A DNA stretch of 34,126 nt from Bifidobacterium breve (GTDB lineage: Bacteria > Bacteroidota > Bacteroidia > Flavobacteriales > Flavobacteriaceae), in contig CALPUN020000005.1 in assembly GCA_943326765.2 (NCBI GenBank), positions 1-34,126 on the forward strand. Direction: 5' to 3'. Positions 25,079-32,932 of the stretch are shown here, piece after piece. Positions within the stretch are counted from its first letter, which is position 1; every line of letters starts with the position of its first letter. A model generated the notes under the pieces. The model saw only the letters and a program-made list of their open reading frames with translations. It searched no databases and was not told the origin of the DNA. A program made the position numbers and the translations under genes.

Positions 25079-27051
25079 TTATAACGCGACATTACTCTTC
25101 CCAATTTTTTAGAAAACGAGTGAATTAATTTGTAGTAATCCATAGCCATTGAAAGGGGTTCCGAATTATCGGCATCGACATCAGTACTGATGGAGCCTTT
25201 TAATTCTTCAATAATTTTATCTACCAAAAACCACCTTAAGGTTAGTATGGTTTCAGAAACGTATTGTCCAATGGTGCGGTCTTTTTGTTTTACGATAATT
25301 TGCTTCGATTCCCAGTTGTGGAGCGATTGCTGTTCTTCTAACATTAAAATATCGGTAACTTCTTGAGAAAACTCAGGATCTAAATGCATCAGGTATTGTT
25401 CCATTTGAAAGGTTTCGTTTTGATTAAAATAAGCAATCAAATGGTTGTATATGGATCGAAATAAAGGATTCGCCAATTCGACTTCATCTTCTTGCAAACT
25501 CAGGAAGATGCGTTGGTAGACTTTCCATTTTTTTCTCTCAATCGTATTTTCGATTTCGCCCTCGTCGTTGGTTTTTAGGAGAACATCTTCGAATTCTTCT
25601 ACTCTATCTCCGTATAACAATAGGATTTCGATGATTTTTCGCTCCAATTCATAAAGCACATCTACTTTTTGAATGTCAATTGGATTTTCATTCTTTACTA
25701 CTTCAAAAGCTTTTTGTTCTTGCTTTACTTTTTTTCCGGCTTCGGCGTTGTCTTTTTGAATTAATTGCGCTAGAGTATTTACTAAAACTTGTTCCGAAAT
25801 ATCCATAATTCGAGAACATTCCTGAAGGTAAATTTCTCTTTTAATTCGGTCTGGAATTTTGGAAATACTCGTTACCATATCCCGAATCAAATCGGCTTTC
25901 TTTATCGGATCATTTTTAGCTTCATCCATCAAAAGCGAGGCTTTAAATTGAATAAAATCCTTGGCATTTGTTTCCAGATAAAGCACCAAGTCTTCATAAG
26001 AAGTCTTCTTGGCAAAACTATCGGGATCATCGCCTTCGGGGAATGTGCAGACTTTTACGTTCATACCTTCTTCAAGAATCAAATCAATTCCGCGGATGGA
26101 AGCCCGTAATCCGGCTGCATCACCATCGTATAAAACAGTGATGTTTTTGGTTAAGCGATTGACCAACCGAATTTGATCGGGTGTTAATGCAGTTCCTGAA
26201 GAAGCTACAACATTTTCGATTCCGGCTTGGTGAAATTGAATCACATCGGTATAGCCTTCTACCAGAAAGCAATTGTTTAGTTTAGCAATGGCTTGTTTGG
26301 CTTGAAAAATACCGTAAAGGACTTTGCTTTTGTGGTAAATATCACTTTCAGGGGAATTGAGGTATTTTGCGGCTTTCTTATCGTTGGTTAAAATTCTTCC
26401 TCCGAAACCTAATACTCTGCCCGACATGCTTTGAATAGGAAACATGACTCTACCTCGAAAGCGATCGATTAGTTTGTCTTCTTTAGCAATGGTTAATCCG
26501 GTGCTTTCTAAAAATTCTAATTTGTACCCTTTCCCTAGGGCTTCTTTAGAAAAAGCATCCCATTGTTCGGGCGAATAGCCTAATGCAAATTTCTTGATGG
26601 TTTCGTGAGTGAAACCTCGTTCTTTGAAATAGGAATAGCCAATAGCCTTTCCTTCATCGGCATTTAGTAAAATATCTTGAAAGTAATTTTTGGCGAACTC
26701 GGAGACTAAAAACATACTTTCCCGAACATCGGTATTCGCTTTTTCTTCGGCAGTTTGTTCGGTTTCTTCAATTTCGATGTTGTATTTTTTAGCCAAATAG
26801 CGGATGGCTTCGGGATAGGTAAAATGTTCGTGTTCCATCAAGAACGCTACGACATTTCCTCCTTTACCCGAACTAAAATCTTTCCAGATTTGTTTGACAG
26901 GCGACACCATGAAAGACGGAGAGCGTTCGTCGGAAAACGGGCTCAGCCCTTTAAAATTGCTCCCAGCCCTTTTTAATTGAACGAAATCGCCAATCACCTC
27001 TTCTACACGAGCGGTTTCGAAAACGGTATCTATGGTTGCTTTTGTAATCAA
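25075..27051 (-). CDS. dnaG: DNA primase DnaG without zinc ligands
   Basis: Makes RNA primers for replication. Domains in order are the N-terminal zinc-binding fold (about 1-100), the RNA polymerase core with TOPRIM (EGYTDV 265-270, DGDAAG 309-314, then EGDDPDSF) and a C-terminal helicase-binding region (about 440-658). In the N-terminal fold the usual Cys-His-Cys-Cys ligands are Ser37, Ser40, Asp58 and Ser61, while the surrounding GLSPF, SPSFMVSP and SGKGGNVVAF are conserved. The domain is therefore present but should not bind zinc that way. Length (658) is a little above E. coli DnaG (581). A TAACTTTG -7 match lies just upstream. Confidence 0.96.
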   Translation of the reverse strand: MITKATIDTVFETARVEEVIGDFVQLKRAGSNFKGLSPFSDERSPSFMVSPVKQIWKDFSSGKGGNVVAFLMEHEHFTYPEAIRYLAKKYNIEIEETEQTAEEKANTDVRESMFLVSEFAKNYFQDILLNADEGKAIGYSYFKERGFTHETIKKFALGYSPEQWDAFSKEALGKGYKLEFLESTGLTIAKEDKLIDRFRGRVMFPIQSMSGRVLGFGGRILTNDKKAAKYLNSPESDIYHKSKVLYGIFQAKQAIAKLNNCFLVEGYTDVIQFHQAGIENVVASSGTALTPDQIRLVNRLTKNITVLYDGDAAGLRASIRGIDLILEEGMNVKVCTFPEGDDPDSFAKKTSYEDLVLYLETNAKDFIQFKASLLMDEAKNDPIKKADLIRDMVTSISKIPDRIKREIYLQECSRIMDISEQVLVNTLAQLIQKDNAEAGKKVKQEQKAFEVVKNENPIDIQKVDVLYELERKIIEILLLYGDRVEEFEDVLLKTNDEGEIENTIERKKWKVYQRIFLSLQEDEVELANPLFRSIYNHLIAYFNQNETFQMEQYLMHLDPEFSQEVTDILMLEEQQSLHNWESKQIIVKQKDRTIGQYVSETILTLRWFLVDKIIEELKGSISTDVDADNSEPLSMAMDYYKLIHSFSKKLGRVMSRYN

Positions 27052-27073
27052 ACTAAGTAGGGTTAGAAAACGT

Positions 27074-27081
27074 CAAAGTTA
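27074..27081 (-). promoter_or_regulatory. possible dnaG promoter, -7 element
   Basis: The minus strand reads TAACTTTG, matching TAnnTTTG, 22 bases before the dnaG start. A -33 TTG at normal spacing was not found. Confidence 0.4.
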
Positions 27082-27119
27082 CAAAGTTTTGCGGATGTTT
27101 GTTGTTTGTTTTGGGTTTT

Positions 27120-27247
27120 TAGCCCTGATGGTCGCGGCAACTCCCTATTCATAGAAAACAAGGCGTCTCGCCGTAGCTTTTCTTAATCGGGTATAGAGCG
27201 GACAGTGGACCCGAGCGGAGCGAACTGACAAAATAATTAGCTTCTAA
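27120..27247. repeat. hairpin repeat, copy B
   Basis: Starts TAGCCCTGATGGTCGCGGCA and ends TTAGCTTCTAA. The core hairpin pairs GAAAACAAGGCG with CGCCGTAGCTTTTC around a TCT tip and is nearly identical to copy C. The right part carries an extra segment (about 27205-27232) with its own small inverted repeat CAGT/ACTG. It fills the gap between dnaG and the beta-barrel gene. Confidence 0.85.
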
Positions 27248-27250
27248 AAT

Positions 27251-27279
27251 AAAAAAAGTGCTTCTTTCGAAACACTTTC
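27251..27279 (-). terminator. terminator of the sigma/anti-sigma/barrel operon
   Basis: AAAGTGCTTC (27255-27264) pairs with GAAACACTTT (27269-27278) with one mismatch; on the minus strand a run of seven T follows. It lies 25 bases past the barrel gene stop. Confidence 0.7.
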
Positions 27280-27303
27280 TCTTACTAACTACTCTAACAA
27301 AAT

Positions 27304-28365
27304 TTAGTTAAAATCTAAACGAATCCCTACAGACAAGTTGTTTTGATTGACAGCGTTGTCGGTGAATAATGGACTGATGTCGTATTTGGCATACAAACTT
27401 ATTTCTTTGTATCCGATGTAAGCACTGGCTCCATAGATCAACTCATTTACATTGAAATCGCCTTTGGTTTTTTGTTGAACGGAATTTTCGTAAATATCAT
27501 TGAATTTCAGGATTTGTTTGGATTTGATGTTGGCACCAATATAACCTCCAATTCCGAATCGAAAACTTTGATGCGTTTTAAAAATAACTTTATCGTCTTT
27601 AGTCTTTTTACCCGAGAAATCGAATTCTAAATGCACTGGAACTACTATATAAACATTTCGGAATCGGGAATCTTTTAAGTAAATTGGACTCGCAACCAAA
27701 GGAGTTTGATTTCCGGTTTCCACAAAATAGCGGTTGTTGGTTGGTCTTAAATTGTTGTACATTACAGAAAGACCGTATTTTACGTGAAGCAAATTGGCAT
27801 TTTTCAGAAGTCGGGTATTGTAAGTAAATCCCCATTCGTAAAAGTGCGAACTCCAATAGCGATAATCTGAATTTGCCGCCGCTTTGTTTGTAACTAGATT
27901 ATTAAGTCCGGCAGCTAAGACTAGTTGAGTTGTGGTTCTGCTTTCACCGTCATCCCGTTTTTTGAATCTTTTGGGGTCAAAATGAAAAGTAAAAGTGCGG
28001 GAAGAATCTTGCTCAGCGATTTTTCCATCCACTTTTTGTTGGACTAAGTCTTTCAATTCCTGTTGCACATCAGCGATTCTTGATTCGATGTTTTTAGCTC
28101 TAGTGTCCGCTAATTTTAATTTTTTCTCGTCCGCTTGAGCGGCTGTAATAGTTCCTTTTTCTAAGTCAGAGTTAACGGCTTCCACTTCTGTTTTGAGTGC
28201 GGTTTTTTCTTCTTTGGTGATGCTTTCAATTTTAGAAGCAATCATTTTTGCTTTGGATTCGAAAGTTTGCGATGCCCGTTCTCCTTTCCAGCTCGTGTCT
28301 TGGGCGAAAATTTCAGTGATGACTAAGAATAGGAATCCGGTCAGGTAAATGGTAAAATTTTTCAT
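27304..28365 (-). CDS. outer membrane beta-barrel protein with coiled coil
   Basis: I do not recognise a named family beyond the general beta-barrel type. A signal peptide (1-21, cut at FAQ-D) is followed by a highly charged, helical region (about 30-120, rich in Lys/Glu/Ala, TKEEKTALKTEVEAVNSDLEK) that should form a coiled coil in the periplasm. From about 135 on, alternating aromatic strands with FRFGIGGYIGANI and a C-terminal LSVGIRLDFN suggest a small porin-like barrel ending in a Phe-containing strand. It is the third gene after the ECF sigma factor and the anti-sigma factor, 11 bases apart, so it is probably their target or the sensed envelope component. Confidence 0.75.
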   Translation of the reverse strand: MKNFTIYLTGFLFLVITEIFAQDTSWKGERASQTFESKAKMIASKIESITKEEKTALKTEVEAVNSDLEKGTITAAQADEKKLKLADTRAKNIESRIADVQQELKDLVQQKVDGKIAEQDSSRTFTFHFDPKRFKKRDDGESRTTTQLVLAAGLNNLVTNKAAANSDYRYWSSHFYEWGFTYNTRLLKNANLLHVKYGLSVMYNNLRPTNNRYFVETGNQTPLVASPIYLKDSRFRNVYIVVPVHLEFDFSGKKTKDDKVIFKTHQSFRFGIGGYIGANIKSKQILKFNDIYENSVQQKTKGDFNVNELIYGASAYIGYKEISLYAKYDISPLFTDNAVNQNNLSVGIRLDFN

Positions 28366-28376
28366 GATTGTTGATT

Positions 28377-29087
28377 TTAATTTTGAATACTGGATTGTTG
28401 ATTGCGATTGGCCAAAGCCACTTTTACCGTTTTAAAATTTTTGTCGATGGTATGAATTACTTTTTCACGAAAAGAAAGGTTTAGTTCCTGATCAACTTGA
28501 GAAAGCAGGAAAGACGCACTGACTTTAATAGGGGTTGTTTGCCGTTCCTTTTGTGAAGATGAACCAATGGCTAGCTGTTCGTCAACGGAAGCCCTGGTGT
28601 TTTTATTGGGATTGTTCTGTTCTGTTTTTTGATTAATGATGGAATTGTTTGCGATTGAATTTTGATTGTTGGAATTGTTTTGAATTACAATTTCCGTTAG
28701 TGCTGTTTTATTAATTGGAAACGCCGGCACTTTTTCCGGTTTTTTTGGTTGATCATTATTTGCAACTATGGATTTTGATTTAGGAGTTGTAGAAGGCAGT
28801 TTTACAGAATCTTTTGAAATGGGCTCGTTACTAGGTTTTGTCTCTATTGCCACTGTATTTTTTTTCGCGTCTACGAGACTTTCACTTTGATAAAAAAGAA
28901 TGGTGCCCACCAGTACGAATCCTAAAAAACTAGCCGCAATGAAAAGCCAATTGTAATTTGATTTTGGCTTTTTTTCTTCAGCAATGGTAAGCATCGCATC
29001 CAAACGGTCCCAACTCATGGGCGAAGGTGTGATTTCGCGGTGTTGCAATTCGCGTTTAAAGTGTTTTTCCATTTTATTTGGTTCCAT
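28377..29087 (-). CDS. membrane protein, probable anti-sigma factor
   Basis: Protein of 236 residues with one membrane helix (about 46-65, WLFIAASFLGFVLVGTILFY). The N-terminal cytoplasmic part (EKHFKRELQHREITPSPMSWDRLDAML) resembles that of proteins encoded after ECF sigma genes in this phylum. The periplasmic part (about 75-235) is low-complexity and Asn/Gln/Thr-rich, with no catalytic motif seen. I infer that it holds the ECF sigma factor at the membrane. Its start overlaps the sigma gene stop by 14 bases; Met6 (29072) is an alternative start. Confidence 0.65.
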   Translation of the reverse strand: MEPNKMEKHFKRELQHREITPSPMSWDRLDAMLTIAEEKKPKSNYNWLFIAASFLGFVLVGTILFYQSESLVDAKKNTVAIETKPSNEPISKDSVKLPSTTPKSKSIVANNDQPKKPEKVPAFPINKTALTEIVIQNNSNNQNSIANNSIINQKTEQNNPNKNTRASVDEQLAIGSSSQKERQTTPIKVSASFLLSQVDQELNLSFREKVIHTIDKNFKTVKVALANRNQQSSIQN

Positions 29088-29634
29088 TTTGGTATCCTTT
29101 TAATCTTGTAATTTCTTGTTGCAAAAATTTTCTAGCGTGACTCAATTGAGATTTCGATGTTCCTTCGGTAACCCCTAACATGGTAGCAATTTCTTGATGT
29201 TTGTAGCCTTCAATCGCATACAAGTTGAAAATCATTTTGTAGCCATCTGGCAATGCATCAATTAAAAATTGGATTTCATCTACGTTAAAAGAGCTGTCGA
29301 TGCTATTGAATCCTTCTTCTATGAAGGTTACTTCTTCTAAAAAGCTTACTTTCTTCAGAGCTCTTATGTAGGAGATGCATTCGTTGATGATGATGCGCCG
29401 AATCCAACCTTCAAAACTTCCTTTGTGTTCAAATTTTTTCAAATTCGCAAACACTTTCATGAAAGCTGTAATCATCAAATCTTCGGCATGATGAAGATCT
29501 TTTACATATTGGCGGCATACACCTAGCATTTTAGGAGCGAATTTGTTATAAATCAATTGTTGTGCTTGTCGGTTGTTATCGACAGCCAATTGAATTATTT
29601 CATTTTCTTCTTGATGTAGGGGAATTACTTTCAA
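29074..29634 (-). CDS. ECF-type RNA polymerase sigma factor (TTG start)
   Basis: Sigma-70 family, extracytoplasmic-function class, 186 residues. Region 2 (about 20-90) has YVKDLHHAEDLMITAFMKVF and GSFEGWIRRIIINECISYIR; region 4 (about 125-175) has LPDGYKMIFNLYAIEGYKHQEIA and then TSKSQLSHARKFL. Region 1.1 and 3 are absent, as in this class. The start is TTG at 29632-29634: MKVIPLHQEENEI is the family beginning and no in-frame ATG comes before residue 35. The following two genes form one operon with it. Two perfect palindromes lie upstream. Confidence 0.93.
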   Translation of the reverse strand: MKVIPLHQEENEIIQLAVDNNRQAQQLIYNKFAPKMLGVCRQYVKDLHHAEDLMITAFMKVFANLKKFEHKGSFEGWIRRIIINECISYIRALKKVSFLEEVTFIEEGFNSIDSSFNVDEIQFLIDALPDGYKMIFNLYAIEGYKHQEIATMLGVTEGTSKSQLSHARKFLQQEITRLKGYQNGTK

Positions 29635-29679
29635 AATAGTTTGTAAAGAGGTTCTATAGTTATAGACGCAATAGTTATA

Positions 29680-29721
29680 AAAAGGGTTGCAACCCTTTTA
29701 AATTTATTTAGAAATAAATTT
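29680..29721. repeat. tandem palindromes upstream of the ECF sigma gene
   Basis: A perfect 20-base palindrome, AAAAGGGTTGCAACCCTTTT (29680-29699), directly abuts a second inverted repeat, AAATTTATTT (29700-29709) with AAATAAATTT (29712-29721). They lie 46-87 bases before the sigma start, downstream of the polyprenyl synthase. The first is a possible operator; the second may be a weak hairpin for the end of the upstream transcript. Confidence 0.6.
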
Positions 29722-29779
29722 AATTTTTTTTTAAAATTCTGATTTTAAAGTTTTTATGCCTTTACGTTTTTTGAAAAAA

Positions 29780-30757
29780 TTAGATTTTTCTTTCAATTAC
29801 ATAATTTACCATTAAAATTAAGGCTGATTTGTATTCAGAATCGGGGTAATTCTGCAACAATTGAAGTGCTTCTTGTTGAAAGGCAATCATTTTTTGTTCG
29901 GCGTATTGCAGCCCTTGCTTGTCTTTTACAAAAGCAATAACTTCTTTAACGCGTTTTTTATCTTTATTATAATTTTTGATAGAGTTGATTAACCAACTTT
30001 TCTCTTTAGAAGTACAATTGTTCAAGACATAAATTAAAGGCAAAGTCATTTTTTGTTCTTTAATATCAATTCCTGTTGGTTTGCCAATAGCATCTTCGGT
30101 ATAATCGAATAAATCATCTTTAATTTGAAAAGCCATTCCGATTAGTTCGCCGAATTTTCGCATGTTCTCCACTTGCCCTTCATCATCAATAACCGATTTT
30201 GCTCCCAAAGCGCAACAGGAAGCAATTAGTGTCGCTGTTTTTTTTCGAATTATTTCATAGTATATTTCTTCTACAATATCCAAACGTCGCGCTTTTTCGA
30301 TTTGCAGCAACTCGCCTTCACTCATTTCTCGAACGGCTACCGAAATAATTCGCAACAAATCAAAATCGCCATTGTCTATAGAAAGCAACAAGCCTTTCGA
30401 AAGCAAATAATCCCCAACTAAAACGGCAATTTTGTTTTTCCACAAAGCATTGATGGAGAAAAAACCACGCCTCCTATTACTGTCATCAACCACATCATCG
30501 TGGACTAACGTAGCGGTATGAATTAATTCGATTACCGAAGCACCGCGATACGTTCTCTCGTTCACCGTTCCGTTTGCCAACATTTTTGCCGTCAGAAAAA
30601 CAAACATGGGTCGCATTTGCTTTCCTTTTCTATTGACAATGTAATAGGTTATTCTATTGAGCAGCGCCACTTTTGAAGTCATCGATTCATAGAACTTTTT
30701 TTCGAAAAGTTCCATTTCAACTTGTATGGGCTGTTTTATTTGGGAAGTGATGTTCAT
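29780..30757 (-). CDS. polyprenyl diphosphate synthase
   Basis: Prenyltransferase that elongates allylic diphosphates with IPP, probably giving the menaquinone side chain. The first Asp-rich motif is LVHDDVVDDSNRRRG (85-99), and the second is QIKDDLFDY (211-219). GKQMRP (45-50) and GEGELLQ-like SEGELLQIEKARR lie where expected. Chain length cannot be told by eye; the small residues before the first motif suggest a medium or long product. It has 325 residues, a normal length. A full promoter match lies directly upstream, so the transcript has a very short leader. Confidence 0.92.
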   Translation of the reverse strand: MNITSQIKQPIQVEMELFEKKFYESMTSKVALLNRITYYIVNRKGKQMRPMFVFLTAKMLANGTVNERTYRGASVIELIHTATLVHDDVVDDSNRRRGFFSINALWKNKIAVLVGDYLLSKGLLLSIDNGDFDLLRIISVAVREMSEGELLQIEKARRLDIVEEIYYEIIRKKTATLIASCCALGAKSVIDDEGQVENMRKFGELIGMAFQIKDDLFDYTEDAIGKPTGIDIKEQKMTLPLIYVLNNCTSKEKSWLINSIKNYNKDKKRVKEVIAFVKDKQGLQYAEQKMIAFQQEALQLLQNYPDSEYKSALILMVNYVIERKI

Positions 30758-30765
30758 TACTACTT

Positions 30766-30795
30766 CAAAGATACTTATTAAGTTTAGAGATACAA
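30766..30795 (-). promoter_or_regulatory. promoter of the polyprenyl synthase gene
   Basis: The minus strand has TTG (30793-30795), a spacer of 19 and TATCTTTG (30766-30773), a complete match to the Bacteroidota consensus. The start codon is only 8 bases further, so the message may be nearly leaderless. Confidence 0.7.
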
Positions 30796-30879
30796 ACGTT
30801 AAAATTTGTAATTTTAAAATCCGAGTTAAACTTTTCTAATACCTTTCAGTCTTAAAACAAACTTTAAAAATTACATCTT

Positions 30880-31764
30880 ATGAAAACAAGCAAAATACTA
30901 GTACTTACTTTACTTTCTGTATTGACATTCAGTTGTAGTAAAAACGAAACCGAAACACCGAAATTTAGTTCTGATGAAACTGCGGTGAATGCCAAAATAG
31001 ATCTTATGAATGAAGATGTTTCCAGTATCGTTGAAGGTTTGGAAACCGATACTTACACTAATGCTTCGAATTTCACTTCTGAAAACAACACCCCTTCCCT
31101 ATCTAAAATTACCACTTGCGGCACCATTTCAAGAGATCCCGCATTTGGAACACCACTTACTCCAGGAACCGTAGTTACTAAAACCATCGATTTTGGAACA
31201 GACGGTTGTGCTTTAGCCAATGGAAACACTGTAAAAGGAAAAATTGTCGTGACTTTTACTTACCAACCCTCTGCCACGACCCATACTATTACCTATACTT
31301 TCACTGAATTTTATCACAATGGTATTCAATACAACGGTAGCGATATAATTACAAGAGAAATGTCGGTTGGAACACAAACCTCTCCAAGTCACCCCATCGT
31401 CACTATGAATATTAATATGGCTGCAACACTTGCTGATGGCAGAGTATTAAATCGAGTTGGGGAACGGGTTCGAGAAATCATGGAAGGTTACGGCACTGCA
31501 GGATTAGAAGATAATGTGTATCAAGTAACTGGAAGTTGGACTACTACTTATCCGAATAGTACTGTTTTAAGCAGCTCCATAACTTCTCCATTAATCATCA
31601 AGATGAGTTGTTTGGATGTTCACAAACCATTACTAGTTCAAGGCGTAATAACGCACACTCGAAATGGAAGAGTTTCTACTTTAAATTATGGAGAGGGAAT
31701 TTGTGATAATTTAGCAGTATTAACCATTAATGGAATTGCTTATAACATTATCATTGGGAACTAA
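30880..31764 (+). CDS. hypothetical lipoprotein
   Basis: Not recognised. The N terminus MKTSKILVLTLLSVLTFSC is a lipoprotein signal with Cys19 followed by Ser-Lys, so it is exported and lipid-anchored, probably at the outer membrane. The mature part of about 275 residues is Thr/Ser-rich and strand-rich, with four Cys (CGTIS, DGCAL, MSCLD, GICDN) that could form disulphides. No catalytic motif is seen. It is a single-gene unit, divergent from the polyprenyl synthase and ended by a strong terminator. No clear TAnnTTTG promoter was found; TACCTTTC at 30840-30847 is close. Confidence 0.85.
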   Translation: MKTSKILVLTLLSVLTFSCSKNETETPKFSSDETAVNAKIDLMNEDVSSIVEGLETDTYTNASNFTSENNTPSLSKITTCGTISRDPAFGTPLTPGTVVTKTIDFGTDGCALANGNTVKGKIVVTFTYQPSATTHTITYTFTEFYHNGIQYNGSDIITREMSVGTQTSPSHPIVTMNINMAATLADGRVLNRVGERVREIMEGYGTAGLEDNVYQVTGSWTTTYPNSTVLSSSITSPLIIKMSCLDVHKPLLVQGVITHTRNGRVSTLNYGEGICDNLAVLTINGIAYNIIIGN

Positions 31765-31780
31765 AACTCCTGAATATATT

Positions 31781-31814
31781 AAAAAAAGGTCTCGAAATTC
31801 GAGACCTTTTTTTA
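31781..31814. terminator. bidirectional terminator between lipoprotein and rlmN
   Basis: GGTCTCG (31788-31794) pairs with CGAGACC (31800-31806) around a five-base loop, flanked by seven A and seven T. It serves both convergent genes; the rlmN stop overlaps its right edge. Confidence 0.85.
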
Positions 31815-32852
31815 TGCTTTATTGGCTAATTGTCCGCAGGCAGCGTCAATATCTTTACCGCGACTTCTTCGAACTTTAGCAACTATTCCGCTTGCGGCTA
31901 ATGCCTTTATATAGGCGTTGATGGATTCTTCAGATGCTTGTTGAAATTCACCATCATCAATCGGATTGTATTCGATTAAATTGACTTTACAAGGAACATA
32001 TTTACAAAATTTAACCAAGGCGTCAATCGATTCTTTAGTATCATTGATTCCTTTCCAAACGACGTATTCATAGGTGATCTTGCTTTTTGTTTTTTGATAC
32101 CAATACTGCAAGGATTCTCTCAAATCGGCAAGCGGAAAATTAGTACTAAAAGGCATAATTCTCGAGCGAATCTCATCTATTGCCGAGTGCAAGGAAACGG
32201 CCAATTTAAATTTCACTTCATCATCAGCCATCTTTTTTATCATTTTGGGAATGCCTGATGTGGATACCGTAATGCGCTTTGGCGACATCCCTAATCCTTC
32301 ATTCGAGGTAATCATGTCGATGGCTTTAATGACATTGTTGTAATTCATCAATGGCTCGCCCATTCCCATAAAAACAATGTTAGATAACGGGTGATTGTAA
32401 TACAACCTGCTTTCTTTATCAATAGCAATGACTTGGTCATAAATTTCATCCGGGTTCAAATTTCGCATCCGTTTCAGTCGGGCTGTGGCGCAAAAATTAC
32501 AATCCAAACTGCAACCCACTTGACTAGAAACACAGGCCGTAGTTCTAGTGTTGGTGGGAATTAAAACCGATTCGACTACCAACCCATCGTGCAAACGAAC
32601 CGCATTTTTAACGGTGCCGTCCTCGCTTCGTTGCATTTGATCGACCTTAATGTGGTTGATAACAAAATTTTCTTCGAGCATTGTGCGCGTTTCTTTAGAG
32701 ACATTCGTCATGTCTTCAAAATGGTGTGCTCCTTTGCTCCAAAGCCACTCATAGACTTGATTGCCCCGAAAAGCTTTGTCACTTTGAGTCACAAAAAATT
32801 CTCGTAATTGTTCTTTGGTTAGGGCACGAATGTCTTTTTTCTCGGTTTGCAT
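31812..32852 (-). CDS. rlmN: 23S rRNA (A2503-C2)/tRNA methyltransferase RlmN
   Basis: Radical-SAM enzyme methylating C2 of A2503 in 23S rRNA and A37 in some tRNAs. The 4Fe-4S motif is C114-SLD-C118-NF-C121 in QVGCSLDCNFCATARLKRM. GMGEPLMNYNNV, the SAM-binding GEP motif, and TVSTSGI follow. The C-terminal Cys339 (DAACGQLAN) is the methyl-carrying partner. Cfr-like resistance enzymes have related motifs, but this sequence has the RlmN form. It has 346 residues, a normal length. A TAAATTTG match sits just upstream. Confidence 0.96.
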   Translation of the reverse strand: MQTEKKDIRALTKEQLREFFVTQSDKAFRGNQVYEWLWSKGAHHFEDMTNVSKETRTMLEENFVINHIKVDQMQRSEDGTVKNAVRLHDGLVVESVLIPTNTRTTACVSSQVGCSLDCNFCATARLKRMRNLNPDEIYDQVIAIDKESRLYYNHPLSNIVFMGMGEPLMNYNNVIKAIDMITSNEGLGMSPKRITVSTSGIPKMIKKMADDEVKFKLAVSLHSAIDEIRSRIMPFSTNFPLADLRESLQYWYQKTKSKITYEYVVWKGINDTKESIDALVKFCKYVPCKVNLIEYNPIDDGEFQQASEESINAYIKALAASGIVAKVRRSRGKDIDAACGQLANKA

Positions 32853-32856
32853 GCTG

Positions 32857-32864
32857 CAAATTTA
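32857..32864 (-). promoter_or_regulatory. possible rlmN promoter, -7 element
   Basis: The minus strand reads TAAATTTG five bases before the rlmN start; the leader would be almost absent. No -33 TTG at normal spacing was found. Confidence 0.3.
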
Positions 32865-32880
32865 ATGACAATTTGTTGAT

Positions 32881-32908
32881 TTGTTGATTTGATAATTTGA
32901 TAACTTTG
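32881..32908 (+). promoter_or_regulatory. promoter of the O-methyltransferase gene
   Basis: TTG (32881-32883), a spacer of 17 and TAACTTTG (32901-32908) match the Bacteroidota consensus. This also shows that the upstream in-frame TTG at 32897 is not the start codon. Confidence 0.65.
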
Positions 32909-32932
32909 ACGCAAATTGAAAAAAGATACCTT

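Noticed and set aside
32871-32900. TTTGTTGATTTGTTGATTTGATAATTTG short repeats
   Set aside because: Simple AT-rich repetition next to a promoter; the TTG unit is used as the -33 element but no further function is supported.
32897-32932. Upstream TTG start for the O-methyltransferase
   Set aside because: It overlaps the TAACTTTG promoter element, and the ATG at 32933 gives the family N terminus.
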